Numbered from the stretch's first letter, positions 35,178 through 44,465 are shown. The stretch is 64,000 bases of DNA from an uncultured Pelagibacteraceae bacterium (GCA_902571005.1 CACGAG010000002.1:1-64000); one strand, 5' to 3'. Numbers and translations are program-made. The notes: generated by a model not told the origin, from the letters alone.

Positions 35178-36583
35178 ACAGGTCTGAAATTATTAAAAAT
35201 TATTCAGATATAGTAGTTACTAAATTTTCATCTAAAATGTGGTCAACTTTTTTAGTGCTCGGGATTATAGTGTATTTAATCATAGCAATTTTAAGCCTCG
35301 ACATATTTCAGATTCATAAAAAATGGAGTCCTGAAAGAGCTTCATTGTTTGCCCTCGACACATATGCACATAAAGACCATGTCACAATGAAATGGAGTGA
35401 ACCAGATGATATAATTATATCCTTTGAAGGAAGCAGATGGTCTCAGTATGTTGGCCCCTATCAAAAAAGTGACGGTCTTCCAGAAAGGTATCCTGAATGG
35501 ACTTCCATAGGTCCAGAGGGTGAAACAAAAATAAGTTTTAAAAATGGAGGGTTTGCAAATCTATACGATGATAAAGTTACAATAGAAAACTGGCCAGACA
35601 CCAAAGAAACACTTGTTTTTCGTCTTGATGCACAAGGTAAGCCTTACGTTGAAAATGTAGATAATCTCCCAAAATGGATAAGGGTAACGGAAAATAAAAT
35701 AGAGGTTAGACCATCTCTTTACGAAAGAGTTCAAGTTTATTCAAAAAAAGTTGAAGTACATAGGTACAATCTTGGTTGGAACTATTTCTGGTTTGACTTT
35801 GACAGTCCTTTAGAACCATATGGAATTTGGAATGCTATTTCACTTTCATTCTCAGGCGATAGAGTTGACCCCAATATTTCAAATTTTTCGCTTCTAATTC
35901 AAGAATTTCTAAATAATGATATGTGGCATCATGGACAAATATTGTGGGCTTTATTAGAGACAATTTTTATGGCTCTATTGGGCACCCTACTAGCAGCTCT
36001 TCTGGGTTTTCCTCTGGCATTTTTTGCAGCTTACAATGTAACGCCTTTTAAATTTGTTCGAACGATATTAAGACGGTTATTTGATACATTAAGAGGCATC
36101 GATTTTTTGATTTGGAGCTTAATTTTTTTAAGAGCCTTCGGACCAGGACCATTTACTGGAATATTTGCTATTGCAATTACAGATACAGGAACTCTTGGAA
36201 AATTAATGTCTGAAGCAATAGAAAACACTGAAGAAAAGCAACAAGAAGGTGTAGAGTCTACGGGAGCGAATAAAACTCTTCAACACAGATTTGGAATTAT
36301 ACCTCAAATACTTCCTATTTTTATTTCCCAAACTCTTTACTACTTAGAATCAAACACGAGAGGAGCTGTTATTATAGGTGCCATGGGCGCAGGCGGCATA
36401 GGTTTACAATTACTTGGAGCAATAAATACGGGTACCAGTTGGGAAAATGTTATGTATATGTCATTATTGATTTTAGGAGTTGTTATTTTCATGGATACAA
36501 TGTCCGCAAAAGTAAGAAGAGCTTTGATTGGTGATGAAACGCTAGGAGCAGAATTACAATTGGCAAAAATGGCAAAAAAATAA
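35174..36583 (+). CDS. phnE: Phosphonate ABC transporter permease PhnE (2) with large periplasmic insert
   Basis: 469 aa from ATG 35174, against about 260-300 for simple PhnE. After the first helix (about residues 20-40) there is a roughly 200-residue hydrophilic region (WSPERASLF to WFDFDSPLEPYG) predicted to face the periplasm. The permease domain follows, with EAIENTEEKQQEGVESTGA and GAMGAGGIGLQLLG. It is coupled to phnE1 by ATGA, and the two probably form the heterodimeric channel. The insert could bind PhnD or substrate; that is inference. Confidence 0.88.
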   Translation: MNRSEIIKNYSDIVVTKFSSKMWSTFLVLGIIVYLIIAILSLDIFQIHKKWSPERASLFALDTYAHKDHVTMKWSEPDDIIISFEGSRWSQYVGPYQKSDGLPERYPEWTSIGPEGETKISFKNGGFANLYDDKVTIENWPDTKETLVFRLDAQGKPYVENVDNLPKWIRVTENKIEVRPSLYERVQVYSKKVEVHRYNLGWNYFWFDFDSPLEPYGIWNAISLSFSGDRVDPNISNFSLLIQEFLNNDMWHHGQILWALLETIFMALLGTLLAALLGFPLAFFAAYNVTPFKFVRTILRRLFDTLRGIDFLIWSLIFLRAFGPGPFTGIFAIAITDTGTLGKLMSEAIENTEEKQQEGVESTGANKTLQHRFGIIPQILPIFISQTLYYLESNTRGAVIIGAMGAGGIGLQLLGAINTGTSWENVMYMSLLILGVVIFMDTMSAKVRRALIGDETLGAELQLAKMAKK

Positions 36584-36636
36584 TTTTTTTTTTGAGATCT
36601 TAATATTTTTTTAACAATCTATTTGTATCATTAATT

Positions 36637-37074
36637 ATGATCAAATTTATTCAATTCTTTTTAATAACGTCGTACATGTTATCATTTCTTGCTCTTGCAG
36701 ACAGTCATGAAGACAATACAATTGGGCAAGCTGGAAATGACTATTCTACCAATACTGAAAGTACATACGAGAGCAATATAGGAAACTGTGAAGATTTAAG
36801 TGTATTAACGCTCCGTGGATCAGTTAAAAACGATATACAGCGAGCTGACCCAGATTCAGCAACGAAAGCACATAATTTAATGCTTGAAGGAATGGAATTG
36901 TGTAATAAAAATCAAAACGTCCTTGCAAAAATGAAATTGAAAGAGGCTCAAACTATAGCGAGAGAAGGCAATGTTGCCGGACAAGATATGAGAATTGGAA
37001 TTGTTAATGAGTTAGACGAACTGCAAGAAGAGACAGAAAATGAAAAAGAAAAGTCATGGTGGCAGATTTTTTAA
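36637..37074 (+). CDS. Exported hypothetical protein, 145 aa
   Basis: N-terminal signal peptide (FFLITSYMLSFLALADS), an acidic linker, then a helical C-terminal half (SATKAHNLMLEGMELCNKNQ, KMKLKEAQTIAREG) with two cysteines (NCEDLS and ELCNK) that could pair. It starts 53 bp after phnE2 on the same strand and may be co-transcribed. No family is recognised. It abuts the convergent 114-aa exported protein with no spacer. Confidence 0.65.
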   Translation: MIKFIQFFLITSYMLSFLALADSHEDNTIGQAGNDYSTNTESTYESNIGNCEDLSVLTLRGSVKNDIQRADPDSATKAHNLMLEGMELCNKNQNVLAKMKLKEAQTIAREGNVAGQDMRIGIVNELDELQEETENEKEKSWWQIF

Positions 37075-37419
37075 CTACACCTCTTCTAATAACGTACAAA
37101 AGCCAGGATCACTACCATTAAAAAAAGTTTCTAAATTAGAAGAACAGTGATTAATCACACATTGGTCTGACTCATAAAAATAATCATCAATATTTTTAGC
37201 TGATTTAATATTCTGCAACATACAAAGACTATACTCATTGAAGTTACTGCTAGGATGAGTATTAAAATATATTTCACAATTAATTATTGTCTCATCGTAC
37301 CCTATTTCTAGAGATGAAGTGTTTTGAAAGTAAGCTATACAACTCTTAAAGTCGTCAGCATAGATGTTTGTGCTCAGCAGAATTTTAAAAATGAACATTA
37401 AAAGCACGAATCGTTTCAT
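37075..37419 (-). CDS. Small cysteine-containing exported protein, 114 aa
   Basis: Signal peptide (FVLLMFIFKILLSTNIYA), then about 93 mature residues with six cysteines (FKSCIAY, INCEI, LCMLQ, DQCVINHC, GFCTLL). This suggests a disulfide-bonded periplasmic protein. No family is recognised. Its start codon overlaps the first element of a Pho-box array (37418), so phosphate control is plausible in either direction. Confidence 0.6.
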   Translation of the reverse strand: MKRFVLLMFIFKILLSTNIYADDFKSCIAYFQNTSSLEIGYDETIINCEIYFNTHPSSNFNEYSLCMLQNIKSAKNIDDYFYESDQCVINHCSSNLETFFNGSDPGFCTLLEEV

Positions 37420-37457
37420 GTAATATTATTGTAATATTTCTTAACATTTTTGTAATA
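37418..37457 (+). promoter_or_regulatory. Pho-box array upstream of the MFS gene
   Basis: ATGTAAT (37418), TTGTAAT (37429), CTTAACA (37440) and TGTAATA (37451) are spaced exactly 11 bp apart on the plus strand. The array ends about 95 bp before the MFS start. The same DNA overlaps the ATG of the divergent exported-protein gene. Confidence 0.65.
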
Positions 37458-37551
37458 TTTAAAAATTGGTAAACAATCTATTTTTTAACTATTGTAAAAA
37501 TAACAAATTTATTCAATGACTTATAAAAATAAATACTAAACAGGCATCAAG

Positions 37552-38766
37552 TTGAAAGAAAATAATAGTTTATTTCCTGTTCATACTATTGGAATTGTAA
37601 CAATCATTGGTTACGGATTTTTATTCTATACTATTGCCCCATTAAAAGAGTATATCTCACTGCACACCAATTTAAGTGAGGAATTAATTCTCACAATGTT
37701 TAGTTTAGCACTGTTATTTCAAGCCCTATTAGCGCCTCGGATTGGAAAATGGTCAGACCATCATGGAAGCCTAATCGTAATTAAATATGGCCTGTTATTA
37801 GGTATGATAGGCTCAATTTTTATTGGAATAACAGAGGTTGATTTATTTATTTTCAAAAATGTATTGTGGGTGTTTATTTCTATGTTTCTAATTACCTTGG
37901 GGCTTGGTATGTCAACCTATGAAGTAGCGTTTAATGCAGCAGTCCAAATGGATGAAATCAATTCTAGAAAAAATATTTCAATAATTACTTTTTATGGAGC
38001 GGTAGCAAGCACTATTACCTGGCTTTCAATTTATCCACTTATTTACAATGTAGGCTTATTCTATACGTGTTTATTTATTTCAATTATTTTATTAATTGGC
38101 TATGTACTTGTGTCCTCAAAGGAAATGAAATACAAATCAAATATAGAATACTTAAATGAAAGTAAGTTATTATTTAATTGGAATGAGCTAAATAAGACTC
38201 AAAAAAAATCATTTTTTTACATTACAATATCCTCTTCTTTACAAAATTTTTTTTTTGTAGCATTCACCCTAGCATTGGTAAATTTTTTTACAGAAACATT
38301 TAATGACATTAGTATCGCGGTTTTACTTGCGAGTATATATGGCCCGTTTCAACTTGTAGGAAGATACTTGGAGATGAAAATTGGAAAGCATTACGACGCA
38401 AGATATACAGGCTTAATAGCCTTTTTGTTTGTAATTTTTTCAATTTTTACAGCTCAATTTACAAATAATATTTCTGTTGCCGCAATTAGTATGGCTTTTT
38501 TCGGGATGGGTCACGGTGTTTTAACAATAACATATGGTTATGTCACCAATATGTATTTTGAGTCACAAATTTATGGCCAAGCTAAAGGGTGGATGGCCCT
38601 TTCAAGGAGCATTAGCTTTGCCGTAGGTCCAGCAGTAGGTGCATTTCTTTTTGCGTATAATTTAAACTTATTTACGATTACGATTGTAATAACTGCAATC
38701 TTATCAGCGTTTTCTTTCTTACTAATAATTTTCGAGAAACCTACAAATCAAATGCACGAATTATAA
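37552..38766 (+). CDS. Major facilitator superfamily transporter
   Basis: 404 aa with twelve hydrophobic segments. The MFS loop 2-3 motif appears as APRIGKWSDHHGSLIVIKYG (about residues 62-81). The start is TTG 37552 (MKENNSLFP); no earlier ATG exists. Placed between phnCDE and phnF and preceded by a Pho-box array, it is probably part of the phosphorus response. It could export a product or import an organophosphate; the substrate is unknown. It is convergent with phnF and overlaps its 3' end by 6 bp. Confidence 0.82.
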   Translation: MKENNSLFPVHTIGIVTIIGYGFLFYTIAPLKEYISLHTNLSEELILTMFSLALLFQALLAPRIGKWSDHHGSLIVIKYGLLLGMIGSIFIGITEVDLFIFKNVLWVFISMFLITLGLGMSTYEVAFNAAVQMDEINSRKNISIITFYGAVASTITWLSIYPLIYNVGLFYTCLFISIILLIGYVLVSSKEMKYKSNIEYLNESKLLFNWNELNKTQKKSFFYITISSSLQNFFFVAFTLALVNFFTETFNDISIAVLLASIYGPFQLVGRYLEMKIGKHYDARYTGLIAFLFVIFSIFTAQFTNNISVAAISMAFFGMGHGVLTITYGYVTNMYFESQIYGQAKGWMALSRSISFAVGPAVGAFLFAYNLNLFTITIVITAILSAFSFLLIIFEKPTNQMHEL

Positions 38767-39462
38767 TTTGCTTATTTCTAACTGAATTTTACTTCCAACA
38801 AAATAACTATCACTTATCTCAATTGGTTTGTTATTAATATCTGTATTTATTGCTTTTGTATGTATTAATGGGTCTCCGACATTAATTTTTAAATATTTGG
38901 ATTGTACATTATTCGCGCTCTCTGCTGATACTGTTGTTTTTTTTCTATATATTTTTTTTAATCCATATTTATTAAAGGACAATGTCATAGAGCCAGTTTT
39001 ACGAAAAAATAAATCAAAATTTTTAAATCTTTTTTCTGGGACTAATCTTTCTGTTAAAATAAGTGGAATACCATTAGCTTTAGAGATTGTATAAATATAG
39101 AAAACTGAATCATTTTTTTTTAAATTAAATTCTCTTATTTCATTGCTGTACCCTTTTCTCTTATCTATAGAAATAATATCTACAGCAATATCAGTAGTCT
39201 CTTGATTTAAATTCTGTGATGCCCTTACTGTTTTTCCGATTTTATAATTTATTTTCTTAGAGTTAAGAAAATATCCTAAACCTCTTCTCGAATAAATGAT
39301 ATTTTCTTTTTTAAGGGCCTCGATTCCACGTCTAACTGTATGCCTATTCACCTTAAAAAGCTTAGCATAATAGTTTTCAGAATAGATTTTTTCCCCTAAT
39401 CGAAGCTTACGATTAATAATATCTTTTTTTATTGAGTCCCTTATTTCTTCCCAGGCAAACAT
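38761..39462 (-). CDS. phnF: GntR-family regulator, PhnF-like
   Basis: 233 aa. The N-terminal winged HTH (YAKLFKVNRHTVRRGIEALK, about residues 32-51, then IIYSRRGLGYFL) is followed by a UTRA ligand-binding domain (residues 95-230). This HutC/PhnF-subfamily layout and its divergence from phnG identify it as the C-P lyase regulator, probably a repressor sensing a phosphonate or pathway metabolite. The shared 87-bp intergenic region holds candidate operators. Confidence 0.87.
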   Translation of the reverse strand: MFAWEEIRDSIKKDIINRKLRLGEKIYSENYYAKLFKVNRHTVRRGIEALKKENIIYSRRGLGYFLNSKKINYKIGKTVRASQNLNQETTDIAVDIISIDKRKGYSNEIREFNLKKNDSVFYIYTISKANGIPLILTERLVPEKRFKNFDLFFRKTGSMTLSFNKYGLKKIYRKKTTVSAESANNVQSKYLKINVGDPLIHTKAINTDINNKPIEISDSYFVGSKIQLEISKL

Positions 39463-39469
39463 TTAGTTA

Positions 39470-39543
39470 TTGTAACATAATTTTAATAAATAAATTGAAA
39501 CGAATCGTCATAATTATTATAGTATACTTGTATAGTTGTATAG
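39470..39543 (+). promoter_or_regulatory. phnF-phnG control region: Pho box and tandem TTGTATAG repeats
   Basis: TTGTAAC-ATAA-TTTTAAT (39470-39487) matches the Pho-box layout seen before the porin. Nearer phnG are two head-to-tail TTGTATAG copies (39528-39543) preceded by TAGTATAC. GntR/UTRA regulators commonly bind GTATA-type sequences, so the repeats are the best PhnF operator candidate. They overlap a likely -10 and end 6 bp before the phnG ATG. Confidence 0.6.
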
Positions 39544-39549
39544 ATTAAT

Positions 39550-39981
39550 ATGGAAAGAAAATTTTGGCTTAGTACATTGGCTACATGCAATGATGCCCAC
39601 CTAACTTCTCTTTGGGAAAAATTTGGTATTGAGGTAAATTTCACATGGCTTAGAAAACCGGAAATAGGCAGTATAATGTGTCAAGGAAAAATTGGAGTAA
39701 CAGGAAATAATTTCAATTTTGGTGAAGTTACTATTACCCGTTGTCAATTGAAAACCTCACAAGGAAAAATTGGTCACGGATACGTGCAAGGAAGAAATAA
39801 ATATAAGGCTGAAATTGTTGCTATATGCGATGCTTTACTGCAAACAAATAAAAGAGATTTTTTAATCAAAAATATAATACGCCCTCTAGTTGTAAGCGAT
39901 AAAAATTTAAAAAAAGATGTAATGTCAAAATCAGAGTCAACAGCTGTCGATTTCTTTACATTGGTGCGAGGTGAAACTTGA
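39550..39981 (+). CDS. phnG: C-P lyase subunit PhnG
   Basis: 143 aa. PhnG features: WLRKPEIGSIMCQGKIGVTG, FNFGEVTITRCQLKT, GHGYVQGRNKYKAEIVAICDAL. It forms the PhnGHIJ core that transfers the phosphonate to ATP-derived ribose and then cleaves the C-P bond. It opens the plus-strand phnGHIJKLN run. No Shine-Dalgarno is visible. Confidence 0.92.
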   Translation: MERKFWLSTLATCNDAHLTSLWEKFGIEVNFTWLRKPEIGSIMCQGKIGVTGNNFNFGEVTITRCQLKTSQGKIGHGYVQGRNKYKAEIVAICDALLQTNKRDFLIKNIIRPLVVSDKNLKKDVMSKSESTAVDFFTLVRGET

Positions 39982-39982
39982 A

Positions 39983-40537
39983 ATGATTAATACAAATGAA
40001 AACGAGTCTATTATAAAAGCCGATGCATTCAGAGCTATATTGTTTGCAACTTCTTATCCTGGATCAATTGAAAAGTTTTTAGAGATAAATAAACCTAAAC
40101 AAATTTCTACATCTTCAGCTACTATTTTGTCCACTATGTGCGATCACACCAGCGCCATTTATATTGGAAAATCATTAGACACTAAATCCTTAAGAGATTG
40201 GGTAGCCTTTCATACAAACTCTAAAATAGTAGATAAAAAATTTGCAAATTTTGCAATTGGTACTTTCAATGACATGTTGCCCCTTACAGAATTCTCTAGA
40301 GGATCAGACGAGTTTCCGGATAGATCATGTACATTAATAATTGAGACACCATTTAAATCAGACAATGTAAGTATTTCGGGGCCCGGTATCAAAGGTAGCA
40401 AAGATATCTACTTACCTCATGCGAATAAAATAAGTGATGTAAATAACTACTTCCCCCTTGGTATAGATTTCTATTTTACCAATAAAAGCAATTTTTTTTG
40501 CATTCCAAGATCAATAAAAATTAAAAAGAAAGGATAG
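39983..40537 (+). CDS. phnH: C-P lyase subunit PhnH
   Basis: 184 aa from ATG 39983, one base after the phnG stop and 9 bp downstream of GAGGTG. The track GTG at 39971 is the alternative. Family marks: DAFRAILFATSYPG near the N-terminus, CDHTSAIYI, SRGSDEFPDRSCTLIIET and the final FPLGIDFYFTN. It is a scaffold subunit of the PhnGHIJ core and probably binds the PhnI-PhnG face. Confidence 0.9.
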   Translation: MINTNENESIIKADAFRAILFATSYPGSIEKFLEINKPKQISTSSATILSTMCDHTSAIYIGKSLDTKSLRDWVAFHTNSKIVDKKFANFAIGTFNDMLPLTEFSRGSDEFPDRSCTLIIETPFKSDNVSISGPGIKGSKDIYLPHANKISDVNNYFPLGIDFYFTNKSNFFCIPRSIKIKKKG

Positions 40538-40542
40538 TTTCT

Positions 40543-41613
40543 ATGTATGTAGCTGTTAAAGGTGGTGAAAAAGCAATTGAAAATGCTCATAATTGGCTTT
40601 CAGAAATAAGGAGGGGTGATGTTAATGTTCCCAACCTCGAAATTGATCAAATTAAAGAACAGTTGACATTGTCTGTTGAAAGGGTCATGTCAGAAGGATC
40701 ATTATATGATACTGATCTAGCAGCTCTCGCCATAAAACAATCAAGAGGTGACCTTATTGAAGCCATCTTCTTAATCAGGGCCTATCGTACAACTCTACCA
40801 AGATTTGGAACATCCCCCCCTATTAAAACAGAAGATATGGTATGCATGAGAAGAATCTCAGCAACTTATAAAGATATTCCCGGAAAACAAAAATTGGGGC
40901 CTACATTTGATTATACACACAGACTTTTAGACTTTAGTTTACTGGCTGAAGGCAATATACCTAAGGCAGAAAAACGAAAAGTATTAAAGGAAAAAATACC
41001 TCACGTACTGAGATTTTTAAATAAAGAAGGCCTTATTCAAAAAGAAAAAAATAATAATTATCAGCCAAAAGACATCACAAGAAATCCACTTGAGTTTCCA
41101 GCTAATAGAAGTGAGAGGTTACAATCACTTTCTAGAGCCGATGAAGGATTTCTTCTTGCTTTAGCTTATTCAACTCAAAGAGGCTACGCTAGAAATCATG
41201 CTTTTGTAGGTGAATTAAGAATTGGTTATGTAAAAGTTAAGTACAACATTCCAGAATTAGACATTGAGATCGATATTGCAGAAATAATTGTTACTGAGTG
41301 CGAGAGTGTAAATCAATTTCAAGGAAGCAAAAAAACACCCGCACAATTTACACGAGGATATGGATTGACATTTGGTCAATTAGAAAGAAAGGCAGTATCA
41401 ATGGCCCTAGTCGATAGGGCATTAAGGTGGAAAGAAATTGGTGAAGAGTTTGTCGGAGCTCCTGCTCAGGATGAAGAGTTTGTATTGTCACATTGTGATA
41501 ATATACAGGCAACTGGGTTTTTGGAACATTTAAAGTTACCCCATTATGTTGATTTTCAATCAGAGCTGGAATTGGTTAGAAGAATTCGTAAAGAGTATGA
41601 GAAAAACAAATAA
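40543..41613 (+). CDS. phnI: C-P lyase subunit PhnI
   Basis: 356 aa. It begins MYVAVKGGEKAIENAHNWL with AAAGGA upstream, and contains the conserved RAYRTTLPRFGTS and RRISATYKDIPGKQ, then GYARNHAFVGELRIGY and FTRGYGLTFGQLERKAVSM. It is the nucleosidase subunit that, with PhnG/H/L, attaches the phosphonate to ribose C1 with release of adenine. It overlaps phnJ by 17 bp. Confidence 0.94.
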   Translation: MYVAVKGGEKAIENAHNWLSEIRRGDVNVPNLEIDQIKEQLTLSVERVMSEGSLYDTDLAALAIKQSRGDLIEAIFLIRAYRTTLPRFGTSPPIKTEDMVCMRRISATYKDIPGKQKLGPTFDYTHRLLDFSLLAEGNIPKAEKRKVLKEKIPHVLRFLNKEGLIQKEKNNNYQPKDITRNPLEFPANRSERLQSLSRADEGFLLALAYSTQRGYARNHAFVGELRIGYVKVKYNIPELDIEIDIAEIIVTECESVNQFQGSKKTPAQFTRGYGLTFGQLERKAVSMALVDRALRWKEIGEEFVGAPAQDEEFVLSHCDNIQATGFLEHLKLPHYVDFQSELELVRRIRKEYEKNK

Positions 41614-42487
41614 CGTAATTAAGATTAAAGATTTCAAAGTAGACAAAGGTCTACCTTTTGATCAAGAATATAATTTTGCGTATTTAGATGAGAATACAAA
41701 AAAAATGATAAGACGTGCAATAATAAAAGCTTTATGTATTCCAGGTTATCAGGTTCCTTTTGCCTCTAGAGAAATGCCTATGCCATATGGATGGGGAACA
41801 GGTGGAGTCCAAGTTACTGCGAGCTGCTTAACAAAAAGAGACACTTTAAAAATAATAGATCAGGGAGCTGACGATACTACCAACGCTGTATCAATAAGAA
41901 ATTTTTTCAAAAAAACTTCAAATATTAAAACTACTGAAATTACTGAAAAAGCAACACTGATACAAACTAGACATAGAATTCCTGAAACACCATTAAAAAA
42001 GAAACAAATATTTGTTTATCAGGTACCCATCCCTGAACCCTTGGCCTTTCTAGAACCTAAAGTATCTGAAACAATAAAAATGCACTCTCTTTCCGAATAT
42101 GGCGCAATGCACGTAAAGCTCTATGAAGATATATCAAAAAATGGGCATATAGAAACCGCTTACGCTTATCCAGTAAAAACTAATGATCGTTATATAATGG
42201 ATCCATCCCCAATACCAAAATTTGATAATCCTAAAATGAATAACTCACCAGCGATACAGCTATTTGGTGCTGGAAGAGAACAAAGAATTTATGCTATTCC
42301 ACCATATACAAAAGTTAAAAGTCTCGATTTTGAAGACTACCCATTTGACCCATTTAAAGCTGAACACGCGTGTGATATTTGTGGATCAAAGAATACATAT
42401 TTAGATGAGATTATTGTTGATGATGCGGGAAATAAATCTTTTATTTGCTCAGATACAGATTTTTGTAATAAAAGAAAAAATAAATGA
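41597..42487 (+). CDS. phnJ: C-P lyase catalytic subunit PhnJ (radical SAM)
   Basis: 296 aa from ATG 41597; the track start at 41546 is too long. The glycyl-radical region PGYQVPFASREMPMPYGWGT is intact. The four Fe-S cysteines are present with E. coli spacing: C-x2-C (CDIC), x21, C, x5, C (ICSDTDFC). This is the enzyme that breaks the C-P bond of ribose-1-phosphonate 5-phosphate. All catalytic residues I can check are conserved, so the pathway looks functional. Confidence 0.95.
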   Translation: MRKTNNVIKIKDFKVDKGLPFDQEYNFAYLDENTKKMIRRAIIKALCIPGYQVPFASREMPMPYGWGTGGVQVTASCLTKRDTLKIIDQGADDTTNAVSIRNFFKKTSNIKTTEITEKATLIQTRHRIPETPLKKKQIFVYQVPIPEPLAFLEPKVSETIKMHSLSEYGAMHVKLYEDISKNGHIETAYAYPVKTNDRYIMDPSPIPKFDNPKMNNSPAIQLFGAGREQRIYAIPPYTKVKSLDFEDYPFDPFKAEHACDICGSKNTYLDEIIVDDAGNKSFICSDTDFCNKRKNK

Positions 42488-43254
42488 TAATCCCTCTTTT
42501 AAAAGTTACAAATTTAAGCAAATCTTATGATAATATTGTTGGATGTAAAAATATTTCAATGTCACTATATCCAGGTGAAGTATTGGGCATTGTCGGTGAG
42601 TCTGGTTCCGGTAAAACAACCTTAATTAACTGCTTATCCGGCAATCTTGAGCCTGATAGAGGAAAAATAATTTTCAGTATTAACAACAAAGAAACCGACT
42701 TTTTAAATATATCAGAGTCAGAGAAAAGAAAATTTATTAGAACAGATTTAGCTTTTGTTCATCAAAACCCACGTGACGGATTAAGATTAAATGTATCAGC
42801 AGGTGGTAATATAGGCGAAAAATTAATGTCTGTTGGCTATAGACATTATGGAAATATAAGAAGCTTAGCAACAAAATGGATGAATAAAGTTGAAATAGAC
42901 AAAAGTAGAATTGATGATCTACCCATTACTTTCTCAGGTGGAATGCTTCAAAGACTTCAAATAGCAAAAAATCTAATAACAAGCCCAAATGTTATTTTTA
43001 TGGATGAACCAACTGGTGGGCTAGATGTTTCAGTTCAAGCTCGTGTTCTTGATTTGATAAGATCACTTGTTAATGAGTTGAACCTTACAGTAATTATTGT
43101 ATCACATGATTTAGCCGTTATCAGATTACTTGCAGATAAAATGATTGTCATGAAAAACGGTACTGTAATCGAGTCTGGTTTAAGCGATCAGGTACTTGAA
43201 GATCCTCAGCAAGAATATACACAGCTATTAGTAAGTTCGGTGTTACACGTTTAG
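42484..43254 (+). CDS. phnK: C-P lyase ATP-binding protein PhnK
   Basis: 256 aa ABC-type ATPase. Walker A GESGSGKTTLIN (about residue 37), HQNPRDGLRLNVSAGGNIGE, signature SGGMLQRLQIAK and Walker B IFMDEPTGGLDVSVQ. PhnK docks on the PhnJ dimer of the core complex rather than on a membrane permease. The ATG overlaps the phnJ stop (ATGA). Confidence 0.92.
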   Translation: MIIPLLKVTNLSKSYDNIVGCKNISMSLYPGEVLGIVGESGSGKTTLINCLSGNLEPDRGKIIFSINNKETDFLNISESEKRKFIRTDLAFVHQNPRDGLRLNVSAGGNIGEKLMSVGYRHYGNIRSLATKWMNKVEIDKSRIDDLPITFSGGMLQRLQIAKNLITSPNVIFMDEPTGGLDVSVQARVLDLIRSLVNELNLTVIIVSHDLAVIRLLADKMIVMKNGTVIESGLSDQVLEDPQQEYTQLLVSSVLHV

Positions 43255-43255
43255 T

Positions 43256-43930
43256 ATGATTGAGGTAAAAAAAGTTAATAAATCGTTTACTTTATTTAAC
43301 CAAAATAACGCGAAGATAACAGTTTTTAAAAATTTAAATTTTGAGGTTAATCCAGGTGAAATTGTAGCCCTTAAAGGACCATCAGGCATAGGTAAATCAA
43401 GTATTTTAAAGATGATTTATGGAAGTTATATAATTGATAAGGGTGCTATAATTATAAATAATAAAAATATTGCCACTCTATCGGCTCAGGAAATACTTAA
43501 ACTTAGAAAAACTTCAATTGGGTATGTGAGCCAATTTTTAAAAGTGATACCCCGTATTTCTGCTTTAGATGTAATAATGGAACCATTATTAAATTCAGGT
43601 GATAATAAAAATAATGCTTATAAAAAATCGATAAAACTTTTAAAGGACTTAAATATTGAGAAGAATTTGTGGCACTTATCTCCGCTAACTTTTTCTGGGG
43701 GCGAGCAACAGAGAATTAATATCGCACGAGGTTTTATAAAAGACCTTCCTTACTTGTTACTCGATGAGCCAACTGCAAGTCTTGACAGTAGAAATCGTGA
43801 TATAATTATCAATTTAATTAAAGCGAAATCTAATAGAGGCGTATCAATTATTGGAATCTTTCATGACGAATATTCTCGAAAAAAGTTGAATGTAAGAGAG
43901 ATTGATCTAAACATTGAAACAAAGCATTAA
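43256..43930 (+). CDS. phnL: C-P lyase ATP-binding protein PhnL
   Basis: 224 aa ABC-type ATPase. Walker A GPSGIGKSSILK, signature FSGGEQQRINIARG, Walker B LLDEPTASLD. PhnL acts with PhnG/H/I in ribosyl transfer. It lies one base after phnK and overlaps phnN by 17 bp. Confidence 0.92.
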   Translation: MIEVKKVNKSFTLFNQNNAKITVFKNLNFEVNPGEIVALKGPSGIGKSSILKMIYGSYIIDKGAIIINNKNIATLSAQEILKLRKTSIGYVSQFLKVIPRISALDVIMEPLLNSGDNKNNAYKKSIKLLKDLNIEKNLWHLSPLTFSGGEQQRINIARGFIKDLPYLLLDEPTASLDSRNRDIIINLIKAKSNRGVSIIGIFHDEYSRKKLNVREIDLNIETKH

Positions 43931-44465
43931 AAGAAACGGCAAGGCTTTTATCGTCTTAGGTCCATCAGGATCTGGTAAAAATACCCTTATAAATGGAGCC
44001 TGTAAAAATATCGATAATCTAAAGGCGATCAAAAGATACATTACAAGAACTAAAATAGATATTAATGAAGACTATAACCCTATTGATGAAAAAATATTTA
44101 CGCAAATGAAGAGTGAAAATTTATTTTGTACAACATGGAATGCAAATAATTGCAATTATGGTATTCACAAAGATGCAATTGATGATCTTAAAGATGGAAA
44201 AAACATAATATTTGCTGGATCTAGAGAATATATAAATAATATATTATATGATATATCCTCTTCTATCGTTATACACATAAATGCTACTAGCAATTTATTG
44301 AGTCAACGAATTTTTGATAGAAAAAGAGAGAACGAATTCGAAATCAACTCTCGAATAAAAAGAGAAAATTATAATTTACCAACAAGTACAAAATTTGTAG
44401 AAAATAATAGCAGTATTGATCAAGGTATTATGAATTTAACTGCATTAATTAAAAGTTTAATTTAA
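43914..44465 (+). CDS. phnN: Ribose 1,5-bisphosphate phosphokinase PhnN
   Basis: 183 aa with P-loop LGPSGSGKNTLING (about residue 15) and the family RYITRTKID and FAGSREYI segments. It converts ribose 1,5-bisphosphate to PRPP, returning the C-P lyase sugar to metabolism. It starts with TTG at 43914 inside the phnL 3' end, and its own 3' end overlaps the convergent DUF1045 gene by 17 bp. Confidence 0.87.
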   Translation: MKQSIKRNGKAFIVLGPSGSGKNTLINGACKNIDNLKAIKRYITRTKIDINEDYNPIDEKIFTQMKSENLFCTTWNANNCNYGIHKDAIDDLKDGKNIIFAGSREYINNILYDISSSIVIHINATSNLLSQRIFDRKRENEFEINSRIKRENYNLPTSTKFVENNSSIDQGIMNLTALIKSLI

